Below are positions 23,519 to 33,367 of a stretch of 64,000 nt of DNA, one piece after another (positions within the stretch are counted from its first letter, which is position 1; the number at the start of each line of letters is the position of its first letter). Made by a program: the position numbers and the translations under genes. Under the pieces are notes generated by a model. The model did not search any database. It was not told the origin of the DNA and saw only the letters and a list, made by a program, of their open reading frames with translations. The DNA comes from Chryseobacterium taeanense (GTDB lineage: Bacteria; Bacteroidota; Bacteroidia; Flavobacteriales; Weeksellaceae), in assembly GCF_900099685.1 (NCBI RefSeq), contig NZ_FNDW01000012.1, positions 80,054-144,053 on the forward strand. The letters run 5' to 3'.

Positions 23519-25261
23519 TTATTTGCTAATCTGTGAATATAAATTGACAATAGAAGTTAAAAGCAAAGATATTGCTTCCTGAGATTTCACAGGCGCATAT
23601 TTTTCAATCTGTACTTTTTGAACAAGACTCCTGTATTCTTCCGCTATTGCTAAACCTTTATGATTTTCAAGGAAATTTGCAAAATCTTCAGCAGAGCTTT
23701 TAAAATATTGGCCTCTAACCTCGTCATCCAGCTCATCATAGGTTTGAAAAAACTTTTGATAATCTTCTTTATCTTTAAGGTTTTCCAAATAACTGAAATA
23801 ATCATTTACGTCAGTTTTCAGTGTTTCCCGGATTTCCTTTTCGGTTTCAGCTACGGAGCCGACAGGTGTTACAGGTTGGTCTTCTTTATTTGATCTACGC
23901 TTTTTCTGCCAGCCTTTAAATATAAGATAAGCTATAAAAAGTATAATTAAAATAGCAATATTCACAAAAAGTACATTCCAATGAAATCTGCTCTTTTCTT
24001 TCACCTTGAAAGATGTTGTCTTCAAAACCGGTGTATTGACAGTTTCCAGAAAAGTATTGGTATATTCATTTACTTTTTCCACAGCAGTTCGTGATTCCAT
24101 AATCTGCTCGTGAGAAAACGCATTAACATTCAGTGATTTCTGACCAACATCTACATATTCTTTTTTCAAAGGATCAAAAAAAGAAAAATTTTCGGTTTTA
24201 ATAGAAATTTCTCCTGCCTTTTTAGGAATTACGAGATAATTGGCCAAAATTTCACCTTTCATGCCTGATGTTTTCGCAACTACTTTAGAAGTGATCTTCG
24301 GCGCAAACACATCATAATCAGGTGATTCAACAATCTTTGGCAATTCCATGCTTTTAAGATTTCCTTCTCCGCTCACTTTTACAAGAACGTTGATCGGTTT
24401 TTTAACTTCAGCTTTTTCCTTGGATACGTTAGAAATACTTACTTTGAAATCACCAACAGCATTTTTAAAATGCTCGGGAGGGCCTTCGGGAAGTTTTTTA
24501 ACATTGATTTTAACTTTATTCGAGATAATTTTATTTTTCCCCGCATAAGAATTCACTGATGCAGACACACCCGGAATTTCAACATAGCCCGCTTCATTAG
24601 GAAATATCATAAATATGGCCAGAACCTGAGAAGCCATATTTCCATAATCCGAAGGATCAATTTCTGATCTTGCAAAGCTCACCGGATAAACATCCAGATT
24701 GTTGTTGTGCGGAAGACGGATATTTTTTACCTTTCTCAGGTTATCCATATTTTTAGAATAAACCTTGAGAACCGCTATCGTTGGCTGATCCTGATAGACT
24801 TCACGATCCTCGATTTCCATGTTCAGATAAACATCTTTTGAGGAAGTGGCTGCCACCGCAGTTTTCTTATCTACATCCTTAATGAAAATCTCGAAAGGTT
24901 CGGTTTTATAAATTTTATTATCAATTGTTATCAGAAACGAACCTATTTTTACTTTTCCCTTTTGTTTAGCTTCTAAAGCCAGCCTTGTAACAGACTGATA
25001 CATTACCGTATTTGTTTCAGGATCTATAAGGCCATTGTTTACAGAACCTGTTCCGATAAGGTTGAACTTTGAAAAATCGGGAAGCCTCAGTTTTGTCTGC
25101 TGATTGTTGTAATCGTTTCCTTCAATTTCAAGGACAATGGTAAGGTTAATGACTTCTTTAGAGGTGTAAGTAGTTTTATCCGGATAAGCAGAAAGGTTTA
25201 CCTGTCCGTAAGATATTACGGATATAATTAGGAACAATATGTAGGTAAGTCTGCTCTGCAT
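23519..25261 (-). CDS. batD: BatD, aerotolerance operon protein
   Basis: About 580 residues from ATG 25261, which shares TGATG with the batC stop; upstream in-frame TTG and GTG are rejected. Signal peptide ending ISYGQ, then repeated immunoglobulin-like beta domains (VNLSAYPDKTTYTSKEVINLTIVL, later SISNVSKEKAEVKKPINVLVKVSG). A membrane helix lies near residues 420-440 (VLFVNIAILIILFIAYLIF), followed by a cytoplasmic helical tail. BatD belongs to the Bat (Bacteroides aerotolerance) system with MoxR, DUF58 and VWA proteins. These complexes are thought to help assemble or protect envelope proteins. Confidence 0.92.
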   Translation of the reverse strand: MQSRLTYILFLIISVISYGQVNLSAYPDKTTYTSKEVINLTIVLEIEGNDYNNQQTKLRLPDFSKFNLIGTGSVNNGLIDPETNTVMYQSVTRLALEAKQKGKVKIGSFLITIDNKIYKTEPFEIFIKDVDKKTAVAATSSKDVYLNMEIEDREVYQDQPTIAVLKVYSKNMDNLRKVKNIRLPHNNNLDVYPVSFARSEIDPSDYGNMASQVLAIFMIFPNEAGYVEIPGVSASVNSYAGKNKIISNKVKINVKKLPEGPPEHFKNAVGDFKVSISNVSKEKAEVKKPINVLVKVSGEGNLKSMELPKIVESPDYDVFAPKITSKVVAKTSGMKGEILANYLVIPKKAGEISIKTENFSFFDPLKKEYVDVGQKSLNVNAFSHEQIMESRTAVEKVNEYTNTFLETVNTPVLKTTSFKVKEKSRFHWNVLFVNIAILIILFIAYLIFKGWQKKRRSNKEDQPVTPVGSVAETEKEIRETLKTDVNDYFSYLENLKDKEDYQKFFQTYDELDDEVRGQYFKSSAEDFANFLENHKGLAIAEEYRSLVQKVQIEKYAPVKSQEAISLLLTSIVNLYSQISK

Positions 25262-26001
25262 CACCAATCTTTCTCGTTGCTTTCAGGCATCGAATAAGAA
25301 TTTTTGTTTAAAATTCTTCTGGCGGTTTCTTTCTCCTTATCGCTTACTTTATTGAGTATCTGATTTTCGAGTTCTTTAGGGATTCTGCCTTCATTATTAG
25401 GCTTCTGATCGGGTTCATTTCCCTGTCCCATACCTTGATTTTTCTGACCTTGCCCCCGATCCTGGTTTTGATCTTTAGGCCCTTTCTGATCATCATTTTT
25501 CTGCTGGTCTTTACCGCCTTCTCCTTTACCGGAGTTATTCTGCTGCTGTTTTTTCTGCTGATTTTCTTTCTCCTTCAGTTTGGCTATTTCATAATTTTTT
25601 CTTGTGGCTTCACTGTAGGGGTTCTGCTTCAGCGATTGTTTATAAAATTCTGCTGCCTTTTCCGGTTGTTTCGTCTGCATGTAAGCATTTCCCAAATTAT
25701 GAAGCGCTGCCGCCTTATCGGAGATGGTCTGAGAAAATCGCTGAGCTTTTTCAAATTCAGCTTTTGCTTCTTCGTATTTTTTGCTTTTGTAAAGCGCGTT
25801 TCCCAAATTATAATGGGCTGCAAAATCTTTGTCGTTTGCCTTAATAGCTTCCATATACTTTACGGAAGCTCCATCATAATCTTTCCCGTTAAATTTCTCA
25901 TTGCCTTCATATACAAGTGTACGGTAGCTTTCCTGCCCGGAAACAATTCCTGAACAGAAGAAAGCAATAATAAACGAGAAAAAAATAATTTTATTATTCA
26001 T
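25261..26001 (-). CDS. batC: BatC, tetratricopeptide-repeat protein
   Basis: 246 residues from ATG 26001; an in-frame TTG at 26010 overlaps the promoter box and is rejected. Signal peptide (IIFFSFIIAFFCSGIVSGQ), then about three TPR units (YEGNEKFNGKDYDGASVKYMEAI; AAHYNLGNALYKSKKYEEAKAEF; ALHNLGNAYMQTKQPEKAAEFY). A Gln/Lys/Asn-rich low-complexity linker follows. In related genomes it sits directly behind batB; here about 10.5 kb separates them. The overlap with batD implies translational coupling. Confidence 0.9.
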   Translation of the reverse strand: MNNKIIFFSFIIAFFCSGIVSGQESYRTLVYEGNEKFNGKDYDGASVKYMEAIKANDKDFAAHYNLGNALYKSKKYEEAKAEFEKAQRFSQTISDKAAALHNLGNAYMQTKQPEKAAEFYKQSLKQNPYSEATRKNYEIAKLKEKENQQKKQQQNNSGKGEGGKDQQKNDDQKGPKDQNQDRGQGQKNQGMGQGNEPDQKPNNEGRIPKELENQILNKVSDKEKETARRILNKNSYSMPESNEKDW

Positions 26002-26007
26002 CCAATG

Positions 26008-26015
26008 CAAAATTA
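26008..26015 (-). promoter_or_regulatory. -7 box TAATTTTG before batC
   Basis: Exact TAnnTTTG match, 6 nt before the batC ATG. It would give the separated batC-batD-marC genes their own transcript, probably leaderless. Confidence 0.5.
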
Positions 26016-26148
26016 TCCCTTTATATGTTAATAAACAGTGCCTTATTTGTTAAAATTGGGTTAAAGTCATTAGATAAAAGGATTTGTAAGTGAATATGTC
26101 CCTCAAAAGACTTCTATTAACGTTGCAAAATTTAATAAAATTTATATA

Positions 26149-26178
26149 CCAAAGAGTCTCATATCCGAGACTCTTTGG
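26149..26178. terminator. Terminator at the left end of the cargo region
   Basis: Perfect 12-bp stem CCAAAGAGTCTC / GAGACTCTTTGG with a 6-nt loop, flanked by A/T runs on both sides. It follows the 26203-26889 gene on the minus strand and isolates the cargo from batC. Confidence 0.85.
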
Positions 26179-26202
26179 TTTTACAACACTGATATTACTT
26201 AT

Positions 26203-26889
26203 TTATTGGTCTTCGCTTTTTATATTTTTTCGGGCTTTAGCTTCAGTTCTTATCTTAGTCAATAATTTTGAAATTGTATAATCATCTTTTCGGATTGTTT
26301 TTTTGAATATTTTTTTACCCCTGTTGCTAATTTTGGAGATATAACTGTACGCATTTTCAAATAAAGCTGCATTAGCTTCTACCAATGCTTTTCTGGTACT
26401 TAGAATACTGATTTGCTCAGCATTCCATGCTTCCATTTGGGGAAGCAATGGCGGAAAATAGTCTAAAAATCCATCAGGCATATCTCCTTCTTCTAATTGG
26501 GATTGTTTAGATTGAAGATAAGGTAAAATATTTCTTAGATCCTTTATTGCACCTTCAATATTCCTTTTGGTAAGCTTAGTACGGATAGCAGATAGTGTTG
26601 CTGTTTCTAAACCTGAATCTTCTGAATAGTCTATCAAAAACAACAATTTTCTATTAATTTCATCTGCCAAATTATAAAGCTGTCTGGTTACTCCTTTTCT
26701 TTCTTCAGTTTTTGCTAATACCGATGCAGTTTCTCGTACTGCATTTATTGCATTTGCGAATTCTGCGATATAGGCAGCATCCATAGTTTTATAATACACT
26801 ACAAACTCAGGCTGATCTCTCGTAAAACTAGCTATCAGGACATCACCTATTGCGGGATAATCTTCATAATTTAATGTTGCATTTGCCAT
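26203..26889 (-). CDS. Hypothetical helical protein
   Basis: 228 residues with no signal peptide or membrane helix. It is mostly helical (MANATLNYEDYPAIGDVLIAS..., ALVEANAALFENAYSYISKIS) with a basic C-terminal tail (RGKKIFKKTIRKDD ... KARKNIKSED). Proteins of this length and style occur in Bacteroidetes without known function. It lies at the left edge of the region that separates batB from batC, downstream of hlyD, and may be part of the inserted block. Confidence 0.6.
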   Translation of the reverse strand: MANATLNYEDYPAIGDVLIASFTRDQPEFVVYYKTMDAAYIAEFANAINAVRETASVLAKTEERKGVTRQLYNLADEINRKLLFLIDYSEDSGLETATLSAIRTKLTKRNIEGAIKDLRNILPYLQSKQSQLEEGDMPDGFLDYFPPLLPQMEAWNAEQISILSTRKALVEANAALFENAYSYISKISNRGKKIFKKTIRKDDYTISKLLTKIRTEAKARKNIKSEDQ

Positions 26890-27250
26890 ATAATCAATTT
26901 TTAAGTTATTATTATTTGTTTTTTCTCTTTGTTTGTTTGAAAATTGAATTATCTTATTTGGAACTCTACATTATACTTTTGACTTATTACTTTAGCTTTT
27001 TATTATCTGTTTGAAGCCTTTGATTACCCACTATGCTTCTTTGTCTATTTACTTTATTTGTTTAAAAATCATCAAAAGGTTTTGGTTAAATGTAAGAAGT
27101 TTTGGTAAAAAGATAAATAGTTTTGTGAAATTTGGGTGTAGGCTTTGAAATTAAATATTTATAAGCAATCAAGATTTGTTTAAAACAAACTCTACCTTTT
27201 GGAAAGATTAGTCTTAATAATAAATGTGCCATTTTCTAAAATAACAAGAT
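26890..27250. other. Intergenic region with phased GTTTTG repeats
   Basis: 361 very AT-rich bases. GTTTTGG occurs at 27079 and 27099 and GTTTTGTG at 27120, i.e. with periods of 20 and 21 bp, so the copies lie on one face of the helix. A 48-codon frame at 27086-27232 (minus) overlaps them but has no supporting feature. No promoter box with the full consensus was found for the 26889 gene. Confidence 0.4.
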
Positions 27251-28573
27251 CTATTTTTCTTTTTCATTGTTAGTTTTTTCTTTTTCAAAATAATTATCTT
27301 CTTTTTCAAATAAATTGGTGATTTTAGAAAATAATTTGGATAATAAACTTCTTTTATTTGTAATTATTTCTGCTTGTCCCACCATATTTTTAGAAAAAGT
27401 AAGAATATTACCCGTATCACTCTTTAATCCATTTGGCAATTCTACAAATATTAGGTAATAATTTTGTGTGGGAATTAAAGAAATTGCCTGAACTTTACCC
27501 TCCAATTTTCCATATTCTTGGAAGGGAAAGGAAGCCAGCTTAATTGAAACATTCTGACCAATTTTTATCTTTCCTGCTCCTGTAGGTGCTACTAATAATT
27601 GGGCGACATACTTATTATTATCAGGGAGAACGCTAAATATCGGTTCCCCTTGTTTAACAAATTGATTAGAAGAGATGAACTGCATCATATCTACTGTACC
27701 ATTAATTGGCGTTTTGATAACATATTTTGCTTCCCAAAAATTAATATCTTGAAGTAATTGATTATAGGTACTTATTAGTTCAATTTCTAAATCGGAAATA
27801 TTTAAGTTTTTCTGGGTATTAATTACGTGTATATTGGCTTTATTGTCAGATATACTAAGATTATTTTCAACATCTTTAGCCTCATAATTTTTAAGATTCT
27901 CATTTTCTTTCAAATAATTTCTCTGAGAATTTTCGTATTCTATTTTTGTAATTAAGCCTTTCGCCATTAATATAGAGTCATCTTTAAATCTATTTCTTAA
28001 TAAAGCTATCTCATTTCTTTTAACATTTTTGATTTCATTTCTTTTAGAAATCATTTCAAAATACTTGTGGTTTTGTTTATTCAAGGCTTCTTTTCTGGCA
28101 TCATTATCATTATATCCTTTTTCTCTCTCCATACTATATAAAGTATTCAACAAATTAAAAAAAGGTTCTTCCAATTCTCCTAAATCGGAATTATAAGCAA
28201 AAGATAAATCGGAAGCTCTTAAAATATATAAGTTATTTGTGTACTTTAAAAGTACTTTTTTCAATTCCAGAATATCATCTTCATTAGAGGGGTTTTCCAT
28301 TATAGCCATATACTCTCCCTTTTTAAGAAATTTATGTGGAACAAATTTCTTAAATATTATTTTACCGTAATTTTGAGAAACAATTTCTATTGGTGGTTTT
28401 TCGGCTGTTACACGAGCTTCTCCCAATACAATTTCGGGAGATTTTATTAGTTGTAACAAAATAATTGTTATTATTATTATAGCTAATAAAGAATAAAATA
28501 GGATAGAATTAAACTTTGGAAATATTGAGATTGCATCGTCAAATTCTTCAGAATATGTCGTTTTCTTATTCAT
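27251..28573 (-). CDS. HlyD family periplasmic adaptor of the export system
   Basis: 440 residues. One N-terminal membrane helix (FYSLLAIIIITIILLQLI) is followed by a lipoyl-like half (EIVSQNYGKIIFKKFVPHKFLKKGEY), a long coiled-coil hairpin (about 80-260) and the returning beta-barrel part (VIKTPINGTVDMMQFISSNQFVKQGEPIFSVLP). It should link the inner-membrane ABC transporter to TolC. Its start overlaps the transporter stop by 8 nt. The C-terminus is short, Lys/Glu-rich and predicted cytoplasmic or disordered. Confidence 0.9.
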   Translation of the reverse strand: MNKKTTYSEEFDDAISIFPKFNSILFYSLLAIIIITIILLQLIKSPEIVLGEARVTAEKPPIEIVSQNYGKIIFKKFVPHKFLKKGEYMAIMENPSNEDDILELKKVLLKYTNNLYILRASDLSFAYNSDLGELEEPFFNLLNTLYSMEREKGYNDNDARKEALNKQNHKYFEMISKRNEIKNVKRNEIALLRNRFKDDSILMAKGLITKIEYENSQRNYLKENENLKNYEAKDVENNLSISDNKANIHVINTQKNLNISDLEIELISTYNQLLQDINFWEAKYVIKTPINGTVDMMQFISSNQFVKQGEPIFSVLPDNNKYVAQLLVAPTGAGKIKIGQNVSIKLASFPFQEYGKLEGKVQAISLIPTQNYYLIFVELPNGLKSDTGNILTFSKNMVGQAEIITNKRSLLSKLFSKITNLFEKEDNYFEKEKTNNEKEK

Positions 28574-30761
28574 AGCTTTCTAATGTCATTTGGTTTTTAA
28601 ATAATTCGTAATAATACCCTTTTTTATTTAGCAATTGTTCTTCACCTCCTATTTCTACAATTTGTCCTTCGTTCATAACAACTATATTATCAGCTTTTCT
28701 TATTGTTGCAAGTCTATGAGCGATAAGTACTACTGTTTTTCCTTCAAAAGAAGTATTAAGATTGTTAACAATTATATTTTCATTTATTGAATCTAATGAA
28801 TTTGTTGCTTCATCTAAAAATAAAAATTGCGGATCCTTATAGAGTGCCCTTGCTATCATTAATCTTTGTTTTTGTCCTTCACTCAGACCTCGACCATTTT
28901 CTCCCATCATAGAATTTATGCCTGAGGGTAATGCATTTATATCATTTAGAAGGTTAACTTGTCGTAAAGCATTATATAATTTATTTTGATCATATTCACC
29001 ACTTAGAACTATGTTATCCTTGATAGATTCTTTGAATGCTTCTGCACCCTGATTGACAACTCCAATATTTTTTCTCCATTCACTAATATCTAGTGCATTC
29101 ATATTAATATTCCCAATATAAAAATGACCTGAAACAGGACTATAAAGCCTGGTTAAAATTTTAAGTAAGGTTGTTTTTCCACTCCCGCTGGCACCAACAA
29201 TTGCCGTAATTTTCCCCTCTGGAATAGTCAAAGAAATATTATTTAAAATGTAATTTGAGCTATTATTGTACTTGAAAAAAACATCTTTTAAAATAAGTGT
29301 TTTATTTTTTGGTAAATCTCTTGAAGTAACATTTTCATCCATTTGTTCATCAGGAGTGTTACTCGAATCATTTATTCTAATAAAGCTAATATATGCCATT
29401 TGATATGAAGAAATAAATGCCGTAATCTCTGAAAGTGGACTTCGTAATTGTCCTAGAATATATTGAATAGCTATAAGAGTACCTAAAGTAATTTCCCCCT
29501 CTATAACATAATAGACAGAAATAAATGTTAAAATAACATCGGAAATTGTATTAATAAGATTTGCTCCAAGTGTATCTATTTGGTTGATTTTTAGGAATCT
29601 TATTCCTAAATAATATAATTTTACCTGAACTTTTTCCCAAGACCATCTTTTTCCCTGTTCGTAATTATTATTTTTTATTTCTTGTATATGGGTAAGTAAT
29701 TCCATCCAATGATTATTATTTTTTGCTTTCAGTGAAAAATAATTCATGTCTAATTTCTTACGGATATTCCAAAAGAATAAATCCCACCCCACGTATATTA
29801 TTCCGCTAAACAGAAAAACAAAGAGTAAAGTAGGTTTATAAATAAAAAGAATTGTTCCGAATACTAAAATATTTAATATTGCAAGTATTATATTGAAAGC
29901 AGAGTTCATAATAAAGCTTTCCATCCTGTCATAATCTAAAGCTCGTTGAAAAATATCTCCAGAGGATTTATTTTCAAAGTAGCTAACAGGAAGTTTTAAA
30001 AGTTTTATTATAAAATTGGATAAAATGGAAACTTTGATTCTTGATGATATATGAATGTTAATTGATTGTCTTATCCAGCTTCCAATACTTATGCTTACGA
30101 TTAAAACAATATTGGCAATTAACAACATAGAAATGAAACTATAATCTTTAGACGCTATACCTGTATCTACTATTGATTGTGTAATAAATGGGATTGCCGA
30201 TTGAACCAACGTTAAAATAAACATCGTCGCCAACAATTGGAAAACCTGCGTCTTATAGGGTTCAAGATGGCTTAAGAAGTAATTAAACGCATAAACATTG
30301 GTCGGATTTGATGACGGCTTAATTTCGTTGAATTTATCCGTAGGCTCTAATAGCAAAAGAATACCTTTTTTAGCATCATCTTTTTCATAATTAAGCCAAC
30401 CTTCTAAAAATTCCCTATGTGAATATCTAATTCTGCCTAATCGTGGATCAGAAATAAAAACACTTTTTGTTGTAATTTTATAAATGACAACATAGTGGTT
30501 ATTTCGCCAATGTGCTACGCATGGTAGAGGAATATTATCTATTAATTTTTCAAATTCTACTTTTACGGGTAATGACTTTAAACCTAGTCTTTCAGCAGTT
30601 AATCCTAATTCATATAAAGAAAGTCCTTCTTTTGACACTGATGATAAATCGCGAATATCTTGAATCGAAAAGAATTTTCCGTAAAATTTTGAAACAATTT
30701 GAAGACAAGCCAAACCACAATCTTTACTGTCTAACTGTCTATAATTAGGAAATTTTTTCAT
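28566..30761 (-). CDS. Peptidase-containing ABC exporter (C39, double-glycine type)
   Basis: 731 residues. The N-terminal C39 peptidase domain (about 1-140) has the catalytic motif QLDSKDCGLACLQIV (Cys about 15), the His region AHWRNNHYVVIYK and the Asp in ISDPRLG. Five to six membrane helices follow (about 165-440), then the nucleotide-binding domain with Walker A GASGSGKTT, signature LSEGQKQRLMIARAL and Walker B FLFLDEATNSLD. Such exporters cut off a GG leader and push the cargo out through HlyD and TolC. The GG-leader protein encoded at 34141-34911 is the obvious cargo. Its start overlaps the upstream nucleotidyltransferase gene by 17 nt. Confidence 0.95.
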   Translation of the reverse strand: MKKFPNYRQLDSKDCGLACLQIVSKFYGKFFSIQDIRDLSSVSKEGLSLYELGLTAERLGLKSLPVKVEFEKLIDNIPLPCVAHWRNNHYVVIYKITTKSVFISDPRLGRIRYSHREFLEGWLNYEKDDAKKGILLLLEPTDKFNEIKPSSNPTNVYAFNYFLSHLEPYKTQVFQLLATMFILTLVQSAIPFITQSIVDTGIASKDYSFISMLLIANIVLIVSISIGSWIRQSINIHISSRIKVSILSNFIIKLLKLPVSYFENKSSGDIFQRALDYDRMESFIMNSAFNIILAILNILVFGTILFIYKPTLLFVFLFSGIIYVGWDLFFWNIRKKLDMNYFSLKAKNNNHWMELLTHIQEIKNNNYEQGKRWSWEKVQVKLYYLGIRFLKINQIDTLGANLINTISDVILTFISVYYVIEGEITLGTLIAIQYILGQLRSPLSEITAFISSYQMAYISFIRINDSSNTPDEQMDENVTSRDLPKNKTLILKDVFFKYNNSSNYILNNISLTIPEGKITAIVGASGSGKTTLLKILTRLYSPVSGHFYIGNINMNALDISEWRKNIGVVNQGAEAFKESIKDNIVLSGEYDQNKLYNALRQVNLLNDINALPSGINSMMGENGRGLSEGQKQRLMIARALYKDPQFLFLDEATNSLDSINENIIVNNLNTSFEGKTVVLIAHRLATIRKADNIVVMNEGQIVEIGGEEQLLNKKGYYYELFKNQMTLESYE

Positions 30762-32181
30762 TTAATTTGAGGTTTATAGCATACATATAATAGAGCTTTT
30801 CGTAGTCTTTACTCAAAAAGACACTCAAAATTCTGTCTAAAACTTGTAAATGTATTATTTGAGGAATATTGTTTAGTGACTCAAAATTAATCAGCTTTTC
30901 TTTGGATAATGAGAACCTTTGCATCAATGAAATTTCAATTGGCTTATTTGCTTTTATAAATTTATCTTCAATTTTTTGTCTATTAACATTTAGGAAGTTT
31001 GAAGTTTTAGCTTTAGAGTCCATCTTGATTAAATAGTAATTATAAGCGTCAGAAATATTTAAGGTAGAAAAGGCAAAAAAATCAATTACTATCCCAAATA
31101 TGATTTCTTCTTTTGATATGAGTGTATTAGTAAAAATTATATTAATCAATAAATACATAAATTCATTAACAATCAATTCATTATCATATCCCATGAATTT
31201 TATTTTTGGGTAGCAAAAAATATTATTATAAGGAAATATAAAGTCTATATTCGAGAATACTTTTTGGAAAAATAGGATCCATTGTTTTTTATCATTATTT
31301 ATATTTTGATCTATATTATTAATAACAATATAGCAGCCCTCTTTTTCTTGATTTTCTTCATCAATTTGATATATAAAGAATTTTACATTTTGGTTATGTT
31401 CTTTAATTATTTTAATAAGTTCGGAAATTTCACTAAACTTAAATATTTTCTCTACATAACAAATCAAATGTTCTTGAGTATAATCATCTAAAATGAAATT
31501 ATTTGAGTATTTTTCATTAATAAGAATAGAGTATTTTGATATTAGGGTATCAACACCATTTATAAACTTTATTTTTTCACTCTTTTTAAGAGCATCAATA
31601 ATTTGCGATAATTCAATTGCCTCGGTAGGGTAATTTTGAAAAAAATACTTGTTTTTACTTTTTTCAGTTTTTAAGTATATACCATTGTTTAAAAGAAAAT
31701 AATCAATAAATAACGAGACCATTCTTGCAGCTTGTAGAAAATTTTCAGATGTTAATCCTGTTCCCTGTCTTAAAGGCTCCATGTAATCATTGATTTTAAA
31801 TCTGACTTCACTTAAATCAAAATTTATTACATCTGCTGAAGCGTTTGGAATATTATCTAATACATATTTTTTTATATGTGACAATTCCTGATTTACATCT
31901 ATAAGAATAGTTCCAGTTTTGAAAACGTGAGATAGAAAATTCCCTTGCTTAAACTGTTTTGCTATAATATTTAATATTTCAGAAAAATTAATCTTAATAG
32001 TATTAAAAGCTAAATTTTTATAGGTAAAACTTTCTGTAGATGAAAAGGAAAATCTTTCACTTATTAATAATAAGTCAACGTCATTAGCTTTATCTTTCTT
32101 TTCAATATAACTACCAAATAAAATACATCCCTCTATTGAGGGAAAGTACTGTTCTAAAAAATCATATATCTTTTGATACAT
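30745..32181 (-). CDS. Nucleotidyltransferase-domain protein of the export operon
   Basis: 478 residues. The N-terminal ~100 residues are a pol-beta-type minimal nucleotidyltransferase: GCILFGSYIEKKDKANDVDLLLIS gives G-S-x(10)-D-x-D with both metal-binding Asp. The remaining ~370 residues are helix-rich, unusually high in Ile, Asn and Lys, and match no family I know. No signal peptide. The overlap with the exporter gene indicates translational coupling. It could nucleotidylate the precursor, an antagonist protein or a tRNA; none is shown. Confidence 0.75.
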   Translation of the reverse strand: MYQKIYDFLEQYFPSIEGCILFGSYIEKKDKANDVDLLLISERFSFSSTESFTYKNLAFNTIKINFSEILNIIAKQFKQGNFLSHVFKTGTILIDVNQELSHIKKYVLDNIPNASADVINFDLSEVRFKINDYMEPLRQGTGLTSENFLQAARMVSLFIDYFLLNNGIYLKTEKSKNKYFFQNYPTEAIELSQIIDALKKSEKIKFINGVDTLISKYSILINEKYSNNFILDDYTQEHLICYVEKIFKFSEISELIKIIKEHNQNVKFFIYQIDEENQEKEGCYIVINNIDQNINNDKKQWILFFQKVFSNIDFIFPYNNIFCYPKIKFMGYDNELIVNEFMYLLINIIFTNTLISKEEIIFGIVIDFFAFSTLNISDAYNYYLIKMDSKAKTSNFLNVNRQKIEDKFIKANKPIEISLMQRFSLSKEKLINFESLNNIPQIIHLQVLDRILSVFLSKDYEKLYYMYAINLKLNEKIS

Positions 32182-33282
32182 TTAAATTTTTATTTGAAAT
32201 CCTTTATTCTCTATGTTACAACCACAATCAATAAGTTGTTGTTTTATAAACTCCTTAAAATAAGGCAATAATTCTATTTTTTTATCCGCATAAAGTCCTT
32301 TTACTATTTTTGAATCAATTAGTATAAATTCTCCGTAAGAATATCTCCCATACTGCTCATGGGCATATTTTGGAAAATGAATGTCAATATATTGTTGATA
32401 ATTTAATCGTTGTTGATGTTTCAATAGATTATTCATAAATTCTGAAAAGTCCATATTATAAATACTAAAATCTCCACTGTTATTTTTAAGAGTGGATTCT
32501 TGCTTCTCTGTTTGTGTATTGAAACTTGAGTATAATTTTTCTCTTATGATTTCTTTTTGCTTTTTAGACAGTCCACCGGTTCCAATATCAAAATGTTCGA
32601 TAAACTTATTGAAAACTAAAGCTGTATCTTTTGGGCAATAATATTCGAATAAATGAAAATATGCCCTGATTCCTTTAATTATTTCTTGCGGTTGTAATTT
32701 TTTTCTAATTATATCATTTTCTTTTTTCTTCTGATATATTTCTACTGAAGGATAATGAGTCTGAATGACATCTTCAATACTCAAATGTTTGTGTGCTTTA
32801 TCAGTAAATTGCGTATCCTCTGAAATCAATAGATTAGGAAAGGCACCACTTGTAGGATAATATTCTTCTGTTAAATAACCGACTTTGATGATATTGGATA
32901 TATTATTCAATTCTAGTAAATGTGTTGCAAATTTGTTCTCGACATTAAACTTGCTAAAAGATTTATTAAAATCTGAAATTCCAGAATCAATGAAATATGT
33001 TAAATTATCATTGTAAATGACCAAAAATTTGTTACTATCAATATGCCATTCCTGTGTCTTTGTTTTGAAATTGTAATCAATAATATAGACAGGATAAAAT
33101 GTTGCTGATCTCAGGTAAGTCTCTTTATCAACCCATTGAGGTTTTGGAATTCCTTTCAGTGTTATACTCCTGCATCTGCTTTCAAAATGCTTATATGCTC
33201 TGTCCTTTTGCAGAGCAGTTTGAGAAAAGCATGTACAGTATATAAGAATAAACAAGAAGATTTGTGGTTTCATAATAATCAT
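32182..33282 (-). CDS. Unknown exported protein of the cargo operon
   Basis: 366 residues (ATG 33282 or ATG 33273). A signal peptide (PQIFLFILIYCTCFSQ) sends it to the periplasm or outside. The mature part is Lys/Tyr/Phe-rich with mixed helices and strands and no recognised catalytic motif; the end reads QQLIDCGCNIENKGFQIKI. Its stop codon is directly before the start of the nucleotidyltransferase gene. The place in the operon suggests self-protection or maturation; no sequence evidence for either. Confidence 0.65.
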   Translation of the reverse strand: MIIMKPQIFLFILIYCTCFSQTALQKDRAYKHFESRCRSITLKGIPKPQWVDKETYLRSATFYPVYIIDYNFKTKTQEWHIDSNKFLVIYNDNLTYFIDSGISDFNKSFSKFNVENKFATHLLELNNISNIIKVGYLTEEYYPTSGAFPNLLISEDTQFTDKAHKHLSIEDVIQTHYPSVEIYQKKKENDIIRKKLQPQEIIKGIRAYFHLFEYYCPKDTALVFNKFIEHFDIGTGGLSKKQKEIIREKLYSSFNTQTEKQESTLKNNSGDFSIYNMDFSEFMNNLLKHQQRLNYQQYIDIHFPKYAHEQYGRYSYGEFILIDSKIVKGLYADKKIELLPYFKEFIKQQLIDCGCNIENKGFQIKI

Positions 33283-33367
33283 TACTAATGCATATATTAC
33301 TTTGTTTTTAATTCAGAGCTTTTTTTTATTAAAAATTTAGCTTGTGTAGGTTTATTTACTAAGAAGA

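Noticed and set aside
25435..25953. 172-codon plus-strand frame opposite batC
   Set aside because: Antisense to a clear TPR gene; its hydrophobic composition is the mirror of the Lys/Glu/Gln-rich sense strand.
27086..27232. 48-codon frame on the minus strand right behind hlyD (MAHLLLRLIFPKGRVCFKQI...)
   Set aside because: Very AT-rich DNA, no leader or GG motif, no promoter, and it overlaps the phased repeats; most likely chance.
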